A stretch of DNA of 64,000 nucleotides from Oscillospiraceae bacterium (GTDB lineage: Bacteria; Bacillota; Clostridia; UMGS1840). How positions within the stretch are numbered: position 1 is the first letter of the stretch; every line of letters starts with the position of its first letter. This document shows positions 26,424 to 34,668 of the stretch, piece by piece. Where the stretch lies: NCBI GenBank assembly GCA_015068645.1, contig SVKD01000007.1, positions 54,834-118,833 on the forward strand. The letters are read 5' to 3'. The position numbers and the translations under genes were made by a program. The notes under the pieces are model-generated. The model had not been told where the DNA came from and ran no database searches. It saw only the letters and a list, made by a program, of their open reading frames with translations.

Positions 26424-27257
26424 TTAGTTGTTATGAATAGCATCCAGCAGTGCTTTCATATCGGAGAAGAAGTCAATTTTGGCATCTTCCAAATTCCCTG
26501 CATCACATAAGGAAGCAATTTCGGGATTGATGGGCAGTTTTGCCAGCACGGGAATACCGAAGTTTTCTGCAATATCATCAATGTGGCTTTCACCGAATAC
26601 ATTGATTTTTTTGCCACAGTCAGGGCATTCCAGATAACTGTAGTTTTCAATTAAGCCTAAAATAGGAATATTCATCAACTGTGCCATTCTTACCGCTTTG
26701 GTCACAATCATAGAAACCAAGTCCTGAGGGGTGGTCACAATGATAATGCCGTCTACGGGAATGGATTGAAATACTGTCAATGCCACATCTCCGGTTCCGG
26801 GAGGCATATCAATGAACATAAAGTCCACATCTTTCCAAACCACATCGGTCCAGAACTGTCTTACCGCACCGCCAATGACGGGACCTCTCCATACTACAGG
26901 TTCGGTTTCGTCGGGGAGCAGGGAATTGATGGAGATGGTTTTGATACCGCTTTTGGTTACCACAGGATACATTCCCACTTCATCACCGGTAGCTTTTTCG
27001 GTTAAGCCGAATACTTTGGGGATGGAGGGACCTGTGATATCCGCATCTAAAATGGCAGTTTCATAACCTGCCTTGCGGGAGGTGATTGCCATTAAAGAGG
27101 TGACTAAGGATTTTCCAACGCCGCCTTTTCCGCTGACAACACCGATTACTTTCTTAATATTGGAAAGTGTATGGGGTTTTTCTAAAAAACTTTTGGGATC
27201 ACGGGATGCACAGTTTTCCTGACAACTGCTGCAATCGTGTGTGCAATTTTCGCTCAT
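26424..27257 (-). CDS. Mrp/NBP35-family iron-sulfur cluster carrier ATPase
   Basis: 277 residues. The N-terminus has a Cys-rich stretch (CTHDCSSCQENC), then the deviant Walker A VVSGKGGVGKSLVT of the MinD/Mrp class, DADITGPSIPK, WRGPVIGGAVRQFW, DMPPGTGDVALT, and a CxxC pair (YLECPDCGK) that binds a bridging 4Fe-4S cluster in the dimer. It delivers clusters to target proteins in the cytoplasm. No DUF59 domain precedes it. It is transcribed alone from a sigma-A promoter. Confidence 0.93.
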   Translation of the reverse strand: MSENCTHDCSSCQENCASRDPKSFLEKPHTLSNIKKVIGVVSGKGGVGKSLVTSLMAITSRKAGYETAILDADITGPSIPKVFGLTEKATGDEVGMYPVVTKSGIKTISINSLLPDETEPVVWRGPVIGGAVRQFWTDVVWKDVDFMFIDMPPGTGDVALTVFQSIPVDGIIIVTTPQDLVSMIVTKAVRMAQLMNIPILGLIENYSYLECPDCGKKINVFGESHIDDIAENFGIPVLAKLPINPEIASLCDAGNLEDAKIDFFSDMKALLDAIHNN

Positions 27258-27299
27258 GGTTCTCTTCCTTTCAAAGGGTAATATAACTTATCTGTTATT

Positions 27300-27328
27300 A
27301 GTATAGCACCATTTTAAAAGCTTGTCAA
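27300..27328 (-). promoter_or_regulatory. Sigma-A promoter of the Mrp gene
   Basis: On the minus strand TTGACA (27323-27328), 17 bp, TATACT (27300-27305). Confidence 0.85.
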
Positions 27329-27358
27329 ACCCATTTTTCAGGAAAAAAACCTTTTTTC

Positions 27359-27387
27359 TTGAAAAATGGAAACTTTTGTGATATAAT
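27359..27387 (+). promoter_or_regulatory. Sigma-A promoter of the stalk/SleB-like gene
   Basis: TTGAAA (27359-27364), 17 bp, TATAAT (27382-27387). It overlaps the ATG at 27359, so that codon cannot be the start. Confidence 0.85.
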
Positions 27388-27412
27388 GATTTTCAATAGG
27401 AGGTATGATGCC

Positions 27413-28246
27413 TTGAAAAAGATAATTTGTTTGCTTGTTACAATGATTCTGCTTGTGTGTGCAACAGCTTCTGCGGCAGATACCTATGGAGGCTATAATA
27501 TTCCCCTTGATATTGCAGTGAACGGTTGTTTTGTGAAATGTTCACAGAAGCCGATTATCATTGGCGGAACCACTTATATTCCTCTTCGTGCCTTTTCGGA
27601 TGCGGTAGGTGGAGCAATCTCCTGGGATGCAGGTCGAAAATTAGCCGTTTTGGAAAAAGGTGGACATTATTTTGAATTTTATCCCAATCAGGGAAGTTGT
27701 TGGATTGATGGTGTTTTAAAGCCATATAATTCTGTTCTTTATGCCAATTTGACCTTTGTTCCCGTACGGGCAATTTCGGAAACATTAGGATATGGTGTTT
27801 CCTGGGATGATTTTTATTTGGTTGTGAATATTTCTGCTCCGGGTGTTGTGGTGCCTGATTATTACAGAGATTATTCATACACCTACGAGGATATTTTATA
27901 TCTTGGGAAAATTACGCAGATTGAAAGCGGCTACGAACCCTTTGCGGTTCAGCTTGGTGTGGCAGATGTTGTGGTGAACCGTATGAAATCATCTAAATTT
28001 CCCAATACGGTGAAGGGAGTTATTTTGGATAAAAAATATGGTGTTCAGTTTCCTCCTGCTCATACAAGTCAATTTGATGTGACCCCCACGAAGTCTTGTA
28101 TTATTGCGGCAAAGTGTGCACTTCGCGGAATCAATGTGGTTGGAAATTCACTTTATTTTATCGATAAACAAGCTGCTTCTTATTCTTGGGCGGCTAAAAA
28201 CAGACCATATTTTGGTACCATCCATAGCATGAATTTTTATGAATAA
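27413..28246 (+). CDS. Secreted copper-amine-oxidase-stalk protein with SleB-like cell wall hydrolase domain
   Basis: The start is a TTG at 27413, eight bases after AGGAGGT. It opens a signal peptide (KKIICLLVTMILLVCATASA). The nearby ATG-ATG reads ATG ATG CCT TGA in another frame and its stop overlaps the TTG. Residues ~25-140 hold two copper-amine-oxidase N-terminal stalk repeats (GGTTYIPLRAFSDAVG and LTFVPVRAISETLGYG). The C-terminal ~130 residues (YLGKITQIESGYEPFAVQLGVADVVVNRM, QFDVTP) match the Hydrolase_2/SleB fold of cortex-lytic and cell-wall amidases or transglycosylases. It may act in germination or wall turnover; the substrate is inferred. Confidence 0.85.
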   Translation: MKKIICLLVTMILLVCATASAADTYGGYNIPLDIAVNGCFVKCSQKPIIIGGTTYIPLRAFSDAVGGAISWDAGRKLAVLEKGGHYFEFYPNQGSCWIDGVLKPYNSVLYANLTFVPVRAISETLGYGVSWDDFYLVVNISAPGVVVPDYYRDYSYTYEDILYLGKITQIESGYEPFAVQLGVADVVVNRMKSSKFPNTVKGVILDKKYGVQFPPAHTSQFDVTPTKSCIIAAKCALRGINVVGNSLYFIDKQAASYSWAAKNRPYFGTIHSMNFYE

Positions 28247-28262
28247 TGAGAAAGGTCAAGTT

Positions 28263-29267
28263 ATGAATTATCGGGAAGAAAAAGAAGCTTCAAAAAGTTA
28301 TAAACAACAGTATGTTTCAGGTCTTGATGCTTTGATTCTGGAACGGGAACTGGTCAGCAAAAAAAGCAGAGCAATCTATGCGAAAGATATTTTCAAAAAT
28401 CCCGAACAATATCGGGAAGAATTTCGGAAGATGTTAGGTTGGCCTCTTTTTGGGTATGAAGGAGAAGTTTTATCTTCTCCCAAAACAGAAAAACTGTCCG
28501 ATGAAGACGGTTATTCTGTTTACCGTATGCAGTTTGAAATTGTAAAAGGTGTTTTTCTGACAGGACTGTTTTTCAAAGTGAACGGCGAAAAAAAACCTTT
28601 GGTGATTTTTCAGCATGGTGGTGCAGGAACCCCTGAATTTGCAGCAGGAATTTACGGCTCCTCCGAATATTATTATGATGTGATTCAGACTTTAGCAGAG
28701 CAGGGGGCACACGTGTTTGCACCTCAGTTGTTATTGTGGGATAATACCTATGGTGTGGAATACGATCGTAAAGAAACAGATGCTCGCTTAAAACGGGTAG
28801 GTTCCTCCATTGCTACTGTGGAACTTCACGGAATTCTTTCGATACTTGATTATTTTGAAAAACAGGATTTTGTATCTAATTTTGGAATGGTTGGGCTGTC
28901 GTATGGCGGATTTTATACCCTATACACTGCCGCATTGGATACCCGAATCAAAAGTGCGGTTTCCTGTGCATTTTTTAATCAGAGAAAACAGTATGCTTAC
29001 AGTGACTGGACCTGGTTTGAATCTGCTAAATTATTGGACGATGCGGAAGTCGCTTGTCTGATCTATCCCAGAAAACTTTGTATCGAACTCGGTAATCGTG
29101 ACGATTTATTTGCTTTTGAGACGGGTTCTTTGGAATTTGAGCGGTTGAAAACTCTTTGCTCAGATGTTGGAACTGATTGGCTTCGTTTCATTGCGTTTGA
29201 CGGTATTCACGAATTTTGTTCTGATAAAGAACCTCTGGTTGATTTGGTCAATCATTTGAAATCGTGA
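28263..29267 (+). CDS. Alpha/beta hydrolase
   Basis: About 334 residues. VIFQHGGAG gives the oxyanion loop, GLSYGGFYTLY the nucleophile elbow with Ser, ELGNRDDLF the acid, and GIHEFCSD the catalytic His, all in the usual order. The N-terminal ~90 residues form an extra domain. No signal peptide, so it is cytoplasmic. The start at 28263 (AGAAAGG upstream) is preferred over ATG 28239, which lies inside the preceding gene. Similar folds include acetyl-esterases and dienelactone-type hydrolases; the substrate is unknown. Confidence 0.82.
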   Translation: MNYREEKEASKSYKQQYVSGLDALILERELVSKKSRAIYAKDIFKNPEQYREEFRKMLGWPLFGYEGEVLSSPKTEKLSDEDGYSVYRMQFEIVKGVFLTGLFFKVNGEKKPLVIFQHGGAGTPEFAAGIYGSSEYYYDVIQTLAEQGAHVFAPQLLLWDNTYGVEYDRKETDARLKRVGSSIATVELHGILSILDYFEKQDFVSNFGMVGLSYGGFYTLYTAALDTRIKSAVSCAFFNQRKQYAYSDWTWFESAKLLDDAEVACLIYPRKLCIELGNRDDLFAFETGSLEFERLKTLCSDVGTDWLRFIAFDGIHEFCSDKEPLVDLVNHLKS

Positions 29268-29283
29268 AAATGAGGTGATGCTT

Positions 29284-30030
29284 ATGAGGATGCCGATTGT
29301 TTATATCATAGTCGGAATTATGCTGATTGGTAATTTTCTTGTGATGACGACAGTTTCTAACCTGCATTTTGGGTTGGTGTTATCTTTGGTCATTGGATGT
29401 TATTTGTTGGGATGGGGAATCCTGCAAAAGAAGCATCCTGAGGGGAAAGTTTTTCGTGTCTTTCGTTGGATTCATCGTTTATTTCTGGCAGGAATAGCTT
29501 ATCTTTTGATTGTTTCTTTGTTTTTGGGGATTTACGGCAATCGTGACACAGTGGATTATCAAGAAGATGCTCTGATTGTGTTGGGAGCTGCAGTACACGG
29601 TGAAACGGTCAGCTTGCCACTTCAATTCCGTCTGGACTGTGCAATAGAGTACGCCGAAAAGAATCCTGATGCGGTGATTGTGGTCAGCGGCGGTCAAGGA
29701 AATCAAGAAGATATTACTGAAGCGCTTGCGATGGAGAGATACTTGATTCAAAACGGCGTGACCAATCCGATTGTGAAAGAAGAACGTGCCACCAGTACTT
29801 ATGAGAATTTCTTGTATTCCAAAAAGATTTTGGAAAAGCTGTTTGGCGAAGAATATCGAGTGGCATTTGTAACCAACGATTTTCACATTTATCGTTCGGA
29901 ACAGATGTCAGAACAGGTTGAGTTTCCAACGATTACCCATCTTCACGGAAAAACAGCGTGGTATAATGTTGTTCATAATTATTTAAGAGAATCTTTGGCA
30001 GTTACCAAGCTTTGGATTTTAGGAATATAA
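29284..30030 (+). CDS. YdcF/SanA-type DUF218 membrane protein
   Basis: Three hydrophobic helices (PIVYIIVGIMLIGNF, LVLSLVIGCYLLGWGI, LFLAGIAYLLIVSLFLGIY) precede a DUF218 domain: DALIVLGAAVHG, VIVVSGGQGNQEDITEA, ERATSTYENFLYSKKIL and FVTNDFHIYRS. The start at 29284 follows TGAGGTGATG. DUF218 proteins such as ElyC and SanA affect envelope assembly; the exact reaction is not established. It lies 16 bp after the hydrolase gene and ends at a strong terminator. Confidence 0.88.
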   Translation: MRMPIVYIIVGIMLIGNFLVMTTVSNLHFGLVLSLVIGCYLLGWGILQKKHPEGKVFRVFRWIHRLFLAGIAYLLIVSLFLGIYGNRDTVDYQEDALIVLGAAVHGETVSLPLQFRLDCAIEYAEKNPDAVIVVSGGQGNQEDITEALAMERYLIQNGVTNPIVKEERATSTYENFLYSKKILEKLFGEEYRVAFVTNDFHIYRSEQMSEQVEFPTITHLHGKTAWYNVVHNYLRESLAVTKLWILGI

Positions 30031-30065
30031 AAAGGAACTGTATTACAATACAGTTCCTTTTTTTG
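30031..30065. terminator. Bidirectional terminator
   Basis: AAAGGAACTGTATT and AATACAGTTCCTTT around a two-base loop, then a T run. Confidence 0.9.
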
Positions 30066-30091
30066 TTTTTATCAATGCTATGAAAGAAAAA

Positions 30092-31306
30092 TTATTTTTT
30101 TGTTTTTGCTTTCATTTTTTGACGTGATTTTTCAATGCCTTTTAAAATCAGTGTCAATGCAATACCGCAGGCAACCCCCACAATCAAATCTTCAATAACG
30201 GTTACAATCATAGTTACAATCATAATCAAGGATTCAGAGTAGGGAACTTTTCCGATTTCCGCAAAGCTTTCAAATTCTATCATATTAAAAGCGGTTACCA
30301 TTAAAATACCTGCTAATGCAGCCATAGGAATGAAGGCGGTGACACCGGAGAAGAAAAGTACAACCAGTAAGATAATCAGCGCATGGATAATGCCGGATAA
30401 TTTGGTTCTTCCGCCGTTATTGACATTTACGGCACTACGCACAATAGCACCGGTACCAATCAAGCCGCCAAATAAGGGAGCAATGAAATTTCCAATCCCT
30501 TGACCGATCAATTCACGATTAGGATTACTTTTCTGATCTAACATATCGTCCACAACAACTGCACTGAGCAGAGACTCAATACTTGCCAGCAGGAATAAAG
30601 AAATGGCACCGGAAATAATGGGACCCCAGTTTAAGTCGGCGAATACCGGCATTTTGAAAGTGGGGAATCCTGCGGTAATGGTTGCACGGTTGGTAATTAC
30701 TTCTGCGCCGGGAAGCCATAACATATAAACAGTAACTGCGATAATCAAGCCGATTAAAGAAGCAGGAATAATCTGAAAAAATTTCTTGATATTATTTGCC
30801 GCAACATTTTGTTTCTTGAAATGAAGAATCCATTTTGCAATAATGGGAATAAACATGATTGCAATCACGATCAATGCCAGCATAGGCGCGGTATTAAAAT
30901 CTTTAAACTGGCCGATAAAGATGGAAATGCCAATCCCATTGGTAAATCCCACCACCACAGGTTTCGGGATGTATTGCACATATTTCCCCAGTTTCAAAAG
31001 ACCTAAAAGAATCTGTAACACAGCGGCAATCAACATTGCCATTATGAACCCATGGTAACCAGCTTTGTTGTAGGTGGAAGCAAGCACCACAATCATAGCC
31101 GCGGTAGGTCCGTTGATTAAGCCTTTGGTTGCTCCGAAAATTGTGGCAAAAAGACCGCAGAAGATAGCACCGTAGAGACCTGCCATAGCAGCATTGGGAT
31201 CATTCGGCATGGATTGCAATCCGAAAGCGATTGCCAAAGGTAACGCCACGATTGCCACGGTGATACCGCCGATAATATCACCTCGTAAAGTTTTCTTGCT
31301 AAACAT
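30092..31306 (-). CDS. SulP family anion transporter without STAS domain
   Basis: 404 residues, about ten to twelve membrane helices. DIIGGITVAIVALPLAIAFGLQS in the first helices, ATKGLINGPTAAMIVVLA, NRELIGQGIGNFIAPLFGGLIGTGAIVRSAVNVN and GRTKLSGIIHALIIL are strongly SulP. It ends shortly after the last helix in a basic tail (EKSRQKMKAKTKK), so the C-terminal STAS domain of typical SulP proteins (550+ residues) is missing. Short SulP forms are known. Substrate (sulfate, bicarbonate or dicarboxylate) is not readable. Confidence 0.92.
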   Translation of the reverse strand: MFSKKTLRGDIIGGITVAIVALPLAIAFGLQSMPNDPNAAMAGLYGAIFCGLFATIFGATKGLINGPTAAMIVVLASTYNKAGYHGFIMAMLIAAVLQILLGLLKLGKYVQYIPKPVVVGFTNGIGISIFIGQFKDFNTAPMLALIVIAIMFIPIIAKWILHFKKQNVAANNIKKFFQIIPASLIGLIIAVTVYMLWLPGAEVITNRATITAGFPTFKMPVFADLNWGPIISGAISLFLLASIESLLSAVVVDDMLDQKSNPNRELIGQGIGNFIAPLFGGLIGTGAIVRSAVNVNNGGRTKLSGIIHALIILLVVLFFSGVTAFIPMAALAGILMVTAFNMIEFESFAEIGKVPYSESLIMIVTMIVTVIEDLIVGVACGIALTLILKGIEKSRQKMKAKTKK

Positions 31307-31344
31307 AATGTCCTCCGTTTTTGTTGGTTATTTGCAAAGAGAGA

Positions 31345-31373
31345 GGGTAACTGCAGATTGCAGCTACCCTTTA
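31345..31373 (-). terminator. Hairpin downstream of frr
   Basis: AGGGTAGCTGCA and TGCAGTTACCCT (minus strand) pair around a three-base loop. The following T tract is poor. Confidence 0.5.
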
Positions 31374-31392
31374 TGTCGGTTTTTATTACAGA

Positions 31393-31947
31393 TTAAACTG
31401 TCATAATTTCTTTTTCTTTTGCAGCGGTATGAGTATCAATTTCTTTAATGAATTTATCGGTTAAATCCTGAACATCTTTTTCACAGGTTTTTAAATCGTC
31501 TTCGGTGATTTCAGATTTTTTCTTCATATCTTTGTATTTATCAATTGCATCACGACGAACATTTCTCACTGCAACTTTAGCATTTTCAGAAAGTTTATGG
31601 ATTTCTTTTGCCAGATCTTTTCTTCTTTCTTCGGTTAAAGCAGGGAAGTTTAAACGAATCACTTTGCCGTCGTTGGTTGGGTTGATACCAATATCTGCCT
31701 TTAAGATTGCTTTTTCGATATCGCCTAAAATGGAAGCATCCCAGGGCTGGATTACCAGCGTTCTTGCTTCCGGAACAGAAACAGAACCAATCTGCGGGAT
31801 GGGAGTGGGGGAACCGTAGTATTCCACGGTGATTTTATCTAAAATTGCGGGATTTGCACGACCTGCTTTTAACTGGCCGAATTCGTGCAACAGAGAATCT
31901 ACCGATTTCTTCATTCTGTCTTGACAGTCATTAAATGTTTGTTTCAT
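31393..31947 (-). CDS. frr: Ribosome recycling factor
   Basis: 184 residues, normal length. GQLKAGRANPAILDKITVEYYGSPTPI, RTLVIQPWD, GKVIRLNFPALTEERRKDL and VRNVRRDAIDKYK are family hallmarks. With EF-G it splits post-termination ribosomes. The start at 31947 has AAAAGGAG upstream; a longer frame to 31983 lacks one. pyrH, its usual neighbour, is not adjacent. Confidence 0.97.
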   Translation of the reverse strand: MKQTFNDCQDRMKKSVDSLLHEFGQLKAGRANPAILDKITVEYYGSPTPIPQIGSVSVPEARTLVIQPWDASILGDIEKAILKADIGINPTNDGKVIRLNFPALTEERRKDLAKEIHKLSENAKVAVRNVRRDAIDKYKDMKKKSEITEDDLKTCEKDVQDLTDKFIKEIDTHTAAKEKEIMTV

Positions 31948-31983
31948 AATTAAAACTCCTTTTTTATATTTCAGAATTTGCAA

Positions 31984-32745
31984 CTATTTTGTAATTAAAT
32001 CCACAGGATACCAGTCTAGACAAATTTCGGATGCCCTACCGTTTGCCTTGATTTTTGCTAAAATCTTTTCTACTTCCGTACAGGTTGCCACATTGTTTTG
32101 TTCGAATGCCACAACCAGCTCGTAAGGAACTTCTTTTATAATATGCAAACTATCAGATTTGCGGGAATTGTTTTCGTATAAAGCTTTGTTATACAAGATT
32201 ACATCACAGATGCCACTGTTTAGTGCATAAAACAATTCATTTTCTGTGGAATAAGAATATACGGTGTCGTAATAATTTGTAACACTGATTTCCTCTGCAG
32301 AATCTGTCATAACACCTACCACAGAGGTTTTATCCAAAACAAAATCCTGATCTTTTGTAAGATAAAGGATGGTGCTGTTGAAGTAAGGGGTGGACAAGCG
32401 GAATGCAGTGCTGGTATCTGAGGTGGCAGGAAGCTGACCCCAAAGCATATCCACGGTACCATCTTGGATTTTGGTTAATGCATCGGCATCCCGAGGAACA
32501 ATAACTTTGGTAACTGCAATTTCCAGTTCAGCCGCAAAGGCATCAATTAATGCATTATCAAACGTATCTGCGGTGGTGGGAACACCAACTTTCAGCTCAT
32601 TTCGCTGCACAATCTTGTCCCATTCTGATAACTCTTCTTTAGCAATTGGTTTTGATACCGCAACAAACTCGTCTGTTTGTTTTTCGCATCCGTAAAAAAG
32701 AGCAGTAAGTAACACGATGGATAAAATCAACAGGATTTTTTTCAT
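31984..32745 (-). CDS. Solute-binding lipoprotein (SBP family 3, amino-acid type)
   Basis: 253 residues with a lipoprotein signal (ILLILSIVLLTALFYGC). The mature part follows the periplasmic binding fold family 3: ELKVGVPTTADTFDNALIDAFAAEL, IQDGTVDMLWGQLPATSDTS and FRLSTPYFNSTILYLT. These proteins hand amino acids to ABC importers, but no permease or ATPase is beside it, so it may serve a distant transporter or act as a sensor. Its stop is 36 bp upstream of frr, probably one transcript. Confidence 0.85.
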   Translation of the reverse strand: MKKILLILSIVLLTALFYGCEKQTDEFVAVSKPIAKEELSEWDKIVQRNELKVGVPTTADTFDNALIDAFAAELEIAVTKVIVPRDADALTKIQDGTVDMLWGQLPATSDTSTAFRLSTPYFNSTILYLTKDQDFVLDKTSVVGVMTDSAEEISVTNYYDTVYSYSTENELFYALNSGICDVILYNKALYENNSRKSDSLHIIKEVPYELVVAFEQNNVATCTEVEKILAKIKANGRASEICLDWYPVDLITK

Positions 32746-32846
32746 TCCATCACACCTTTCTACGCCATTTTATCATATTTTAATTTTGATTGCAAGTTTT
32801 TTTTGAAAAAACGTGAGAAATATACAGAAAAACACAAAACTTCCTG

Positions 32847-32886
32847 AAAAAACAAAGTCACAACAGCTGTAACCAACTGTTGTGAC
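32847..32886 (-). terminator. Terminator of the HPr-like gene
   Basis: GTCACAACAG and CTGTTGTGAC form a 10-bp stem; on the minus strand a TTTGTTTTTT tract follows. Confidence 0.85.
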
Positions 32887-32904
32887 TGTTGTAAAAAAAC
32901 GATA

Positions 32905-33132
32905 CTAGAGGATAAATGCTTCCATCTCTTTTAAGAGTGCATCGCAATTATCGGAATGTACTTCCACTTTAATGGGTTTTGAAAGATCCAGGCTGAAAAT
33001 ACCCATAATGGATTTTGCATCCACAATATATCTGCCGGAGATTAAATCAATGTCAAAACTGTATTTTGCCACAGTGTTGACAAACACTTTTACATCGTTG
33101 ATAGAATTGAGCTGAATGTCGAAAGTTTTCAT
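32905..33132 (-). CDS. HPr-like protein lacking the phospho-acceptor histidine
   Basis: 75 residues with the HPr fold pattern: KTFDIQL first strand, VNTVAKYSFDIDL, then AKSIMGIFSLDL, which matches the KSIMGVMSLG motif around the regulatory Ser46 of HPr. The active-site GxHARP motif is replaced by NSINDVKVF, so the catalytic His15 is absent. It cannot relay phosphate in the PTS but could be a Ser-phosphorylated, Crh-like regulator. It has GAGGAAT before its ATG and is a single-gene unit. Confidence 0.8.
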   Translation of the reverse strand: MKTFDIQLNSINDVKVFVNTVAKYSFDIDLISGRYIVDAKSIMGIFSLDLSKPIKVEVHSDNCDALLKEMEAFIL

Positions 33133-33323
33133 AAAAATTCCTCCTTGTTTGCATAAATAGCAAAAATGATTTCTCTGCCAATATTATACAACAAGATTTT
33201 GGAAAAATCAAGGTTTTCTTTGAAAAAAGATGAGGGATATGCAAAAAAAACAAAAACCTGATAAAAAATGGTTTTTTAAAATACGAAAAAGTGCTTATTT
33301 TTTATTTTTTTTATCTTTTTTTC

Positions 33324-33352
33324 TTTACAAGCTATCACATTTATGATACAAT
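33324..33352 (+). promoter_or_regulatory. Sigma-A promoter of DUF6106-like gene
   Basis: TTTACA (33324-33329), 17 bp, TACAAT (33347-33352), 34 bp before the ATG. The AT-rich stretch 33133-33320 shows nothing else. Confidence 0.65.
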
Positions 33353-33386
33353 ATAATCGATAAAATATGAAAAAGAGGTTTGTTGC

Positions 33387-33887
33387 ATGGAGCAAATATA
33401 CTTTGATGAGATTCATAGACGTAAGCTTGACGGGAAAAATGTGTTTTTAAAAACACTGATTATTCTGGGATGTATTCCGCTTTGTGTTTTGGTTTTTTTG
33501 CTTGGCGGTCCGCTGGGAGTTGCCTTAGCTGCCGGGGTGATTTACGGTGCTTATTTTTTGTTTTTGCGTTTAAGCCCCGAATATGAGTATATCTATACCG
33601 GCGGTGAAGTGGATATCGACGTCATTTACGGGAAAAGCAGTCGTCGGAGACTGATTACCATAAAACCGCGCCAGGTGGAATTTATGGGGAAAACCGATCG
33701 GTATTTTGCAGAATACAAAAAGAGAAAAGATATTCAGAAAATTTTGGATTTTTCCGATGGCAACAAAACAACCGGATATGTCGTAATTGTCAACAGTAAC
33801 CATATCAAAAAGCTGGTATTGTTTTCCCCCAGCGACCGTTTGGTGGAACAATTAAAACCTTATTTGCGGGATAACTTTAAAGAGTAA
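33387..33887 (+). CDS. Small two-helix membrane protein, DUF6106-like
   Basis: 166 residues. Two adjacent membrane helices (LIILGCIPLCVLVFLLGGPLG and VALAAGVIYGAYFLFL) form a hairpin, followed by a cytoplasmic domain with EYEYIYTGGEVDIDVIYGKSSRR and a basic segment. It resembles a small conserved Clostridia family of unknown function. The next gene starts 17 bp later. Confidence 0.72.
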   Translation: MEQIYFDEIHRRKLDGKNVFLKTLIILGCIPLCVLVFLLGGPLGVALAAGVIYGAYFLFLRLSPEYEYIYTGGEVDIDVIYGKSSRRRLITIKPRQVEFMGKTDRYFAEYKKRKDIQKILDFSDGNKTTGYVVIVNSNHIKKLVLFSPSDRLVEQLKPYLRDNFKE

Positions 33888-33904
33888 AGATAAGAGGTGT
33901 CATG

Positions 33905-34351
33905 ATGTCAGAACGTTCAGAACGTGCAAAAGCGTTATTTTTGGAAGGATATAACTGTACTCAGGCGGTTGTGGGAGCTTTTTCAGACGTGCTTGCCATA
34001 GAATTTGATGTTTTGATGAAAACCGTGTCCTCTTTCGGTGGCGGTATGGGTCGGCTTCGTGAGGTGTGTGGCGCAGTTAGCGGAATGTTTTTTGTGGCAG
34101 GTGCACTTTATGGTTACAGTGACCCGAAAGCCAAGGAAGAAAAAGCGGAGCATTACCTTTTGATTCAAACTCTGGCAGAAAAATTCCGTGAGAAGAACGG
34201 CTCCATTATCTGTCGGGAACTTTTAGGAGAAGAAAAAGAAAAGGTTACGCATATTCCCGCAGAACGCACAACGGCATATTATCGGAAACGTCCCTGTGCG
34301 GAATTGGTGGCAGATGCTGTGCTTGTTTTGGAAGAGGTTTGTGATTTATAA
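33905..34351 (+). CDS. C_GCAxxG_C_C family redox-type protein
   Basis: About 148 residues. FLEGYNCTQAV, SSFGGGMGRLREVCGAVSGM and a late CRELL and PCAEL supply the Cys pattern for which the family is named (C-GCAxxG-C-C). Members are thought to bind a metal or cluster, but no reaction is established. ATG 33902 or 33905; AAGAGGTG spacing favours the latter. Confidence 0.85.
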   Translation: MSERSERAKALFLEGYNCTQAVVGAFSDVLAIEFDVLMKTVSSFGGGMGRLREVCGAVSGMFFVAGALYGYSDPKAKEEKAEHYLLIQTLAEKFREKNGSIICRELLGEEKEKVTHIPAERTTAYYRKRPCAELVADAVLVLEEVCDL

Positions 34352-34378
34352 GTTTTTTCTGTTTTCAGAAATTTCAGC

Positions 34379-34407
34379 TTGACAATCCGGATTACCCGTG
34401 GTATAAT
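34379..34407 (+). promoter_or_regulatory. Sigma-A promoter of SRP RNA
   Basis: TTGACA (34379-34384), 17 bp, TATAAT (34402-34407). Confidence 0.92.
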
Positions 34408-34412
34408 ACAAC

Positions 34413-34635
34413 AAGTGTTTTTTCACGGAACCAAGCCGAGTAGAAAAAATAAACGAAATTCGGAGTTATACCGATTGTAATCCGGTATTTTTATGACTTG
34501 TGTTTGGCCTGCGATTTTTCTTTTGTGAACCTCGTCAGGACGGAAACGGAGCAGCGATAAGCAACAAGAAATCTGTGCGGTGTCCAAATACAAGTCATAA
34601 AAGTATCGGATTTTCTGTTTTTACAGAAGATTTTT
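34413..34635 (+). ncRNA. ffs: Bacterial large-type SRP RNA (scRNA)
   Basis: The conserved helix 8 is seen near 34526-34560: GTGAACCTCGTCAGGAC, a GGAAA loop and GGAGCAGC. A long closing helix pairs TTTTATGACTTGT with ACAAGTCATAAAA, and further 5' sequence fits the Alu part found in Firmicutes. A hairpin TCTGT-ACAGA with T-rich end near 34612-34635 can end the RNA. It lies just before dnaX, the same order as scr-dnaX in Bacillus. The RNA joins Ffh to target membrane proteins. Exact ends are estimated. Confidence 0.88.
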
Positions 34636-34668
34636 GACCATAGCGTTGGGAAGAGAGGGGGAGAATGT

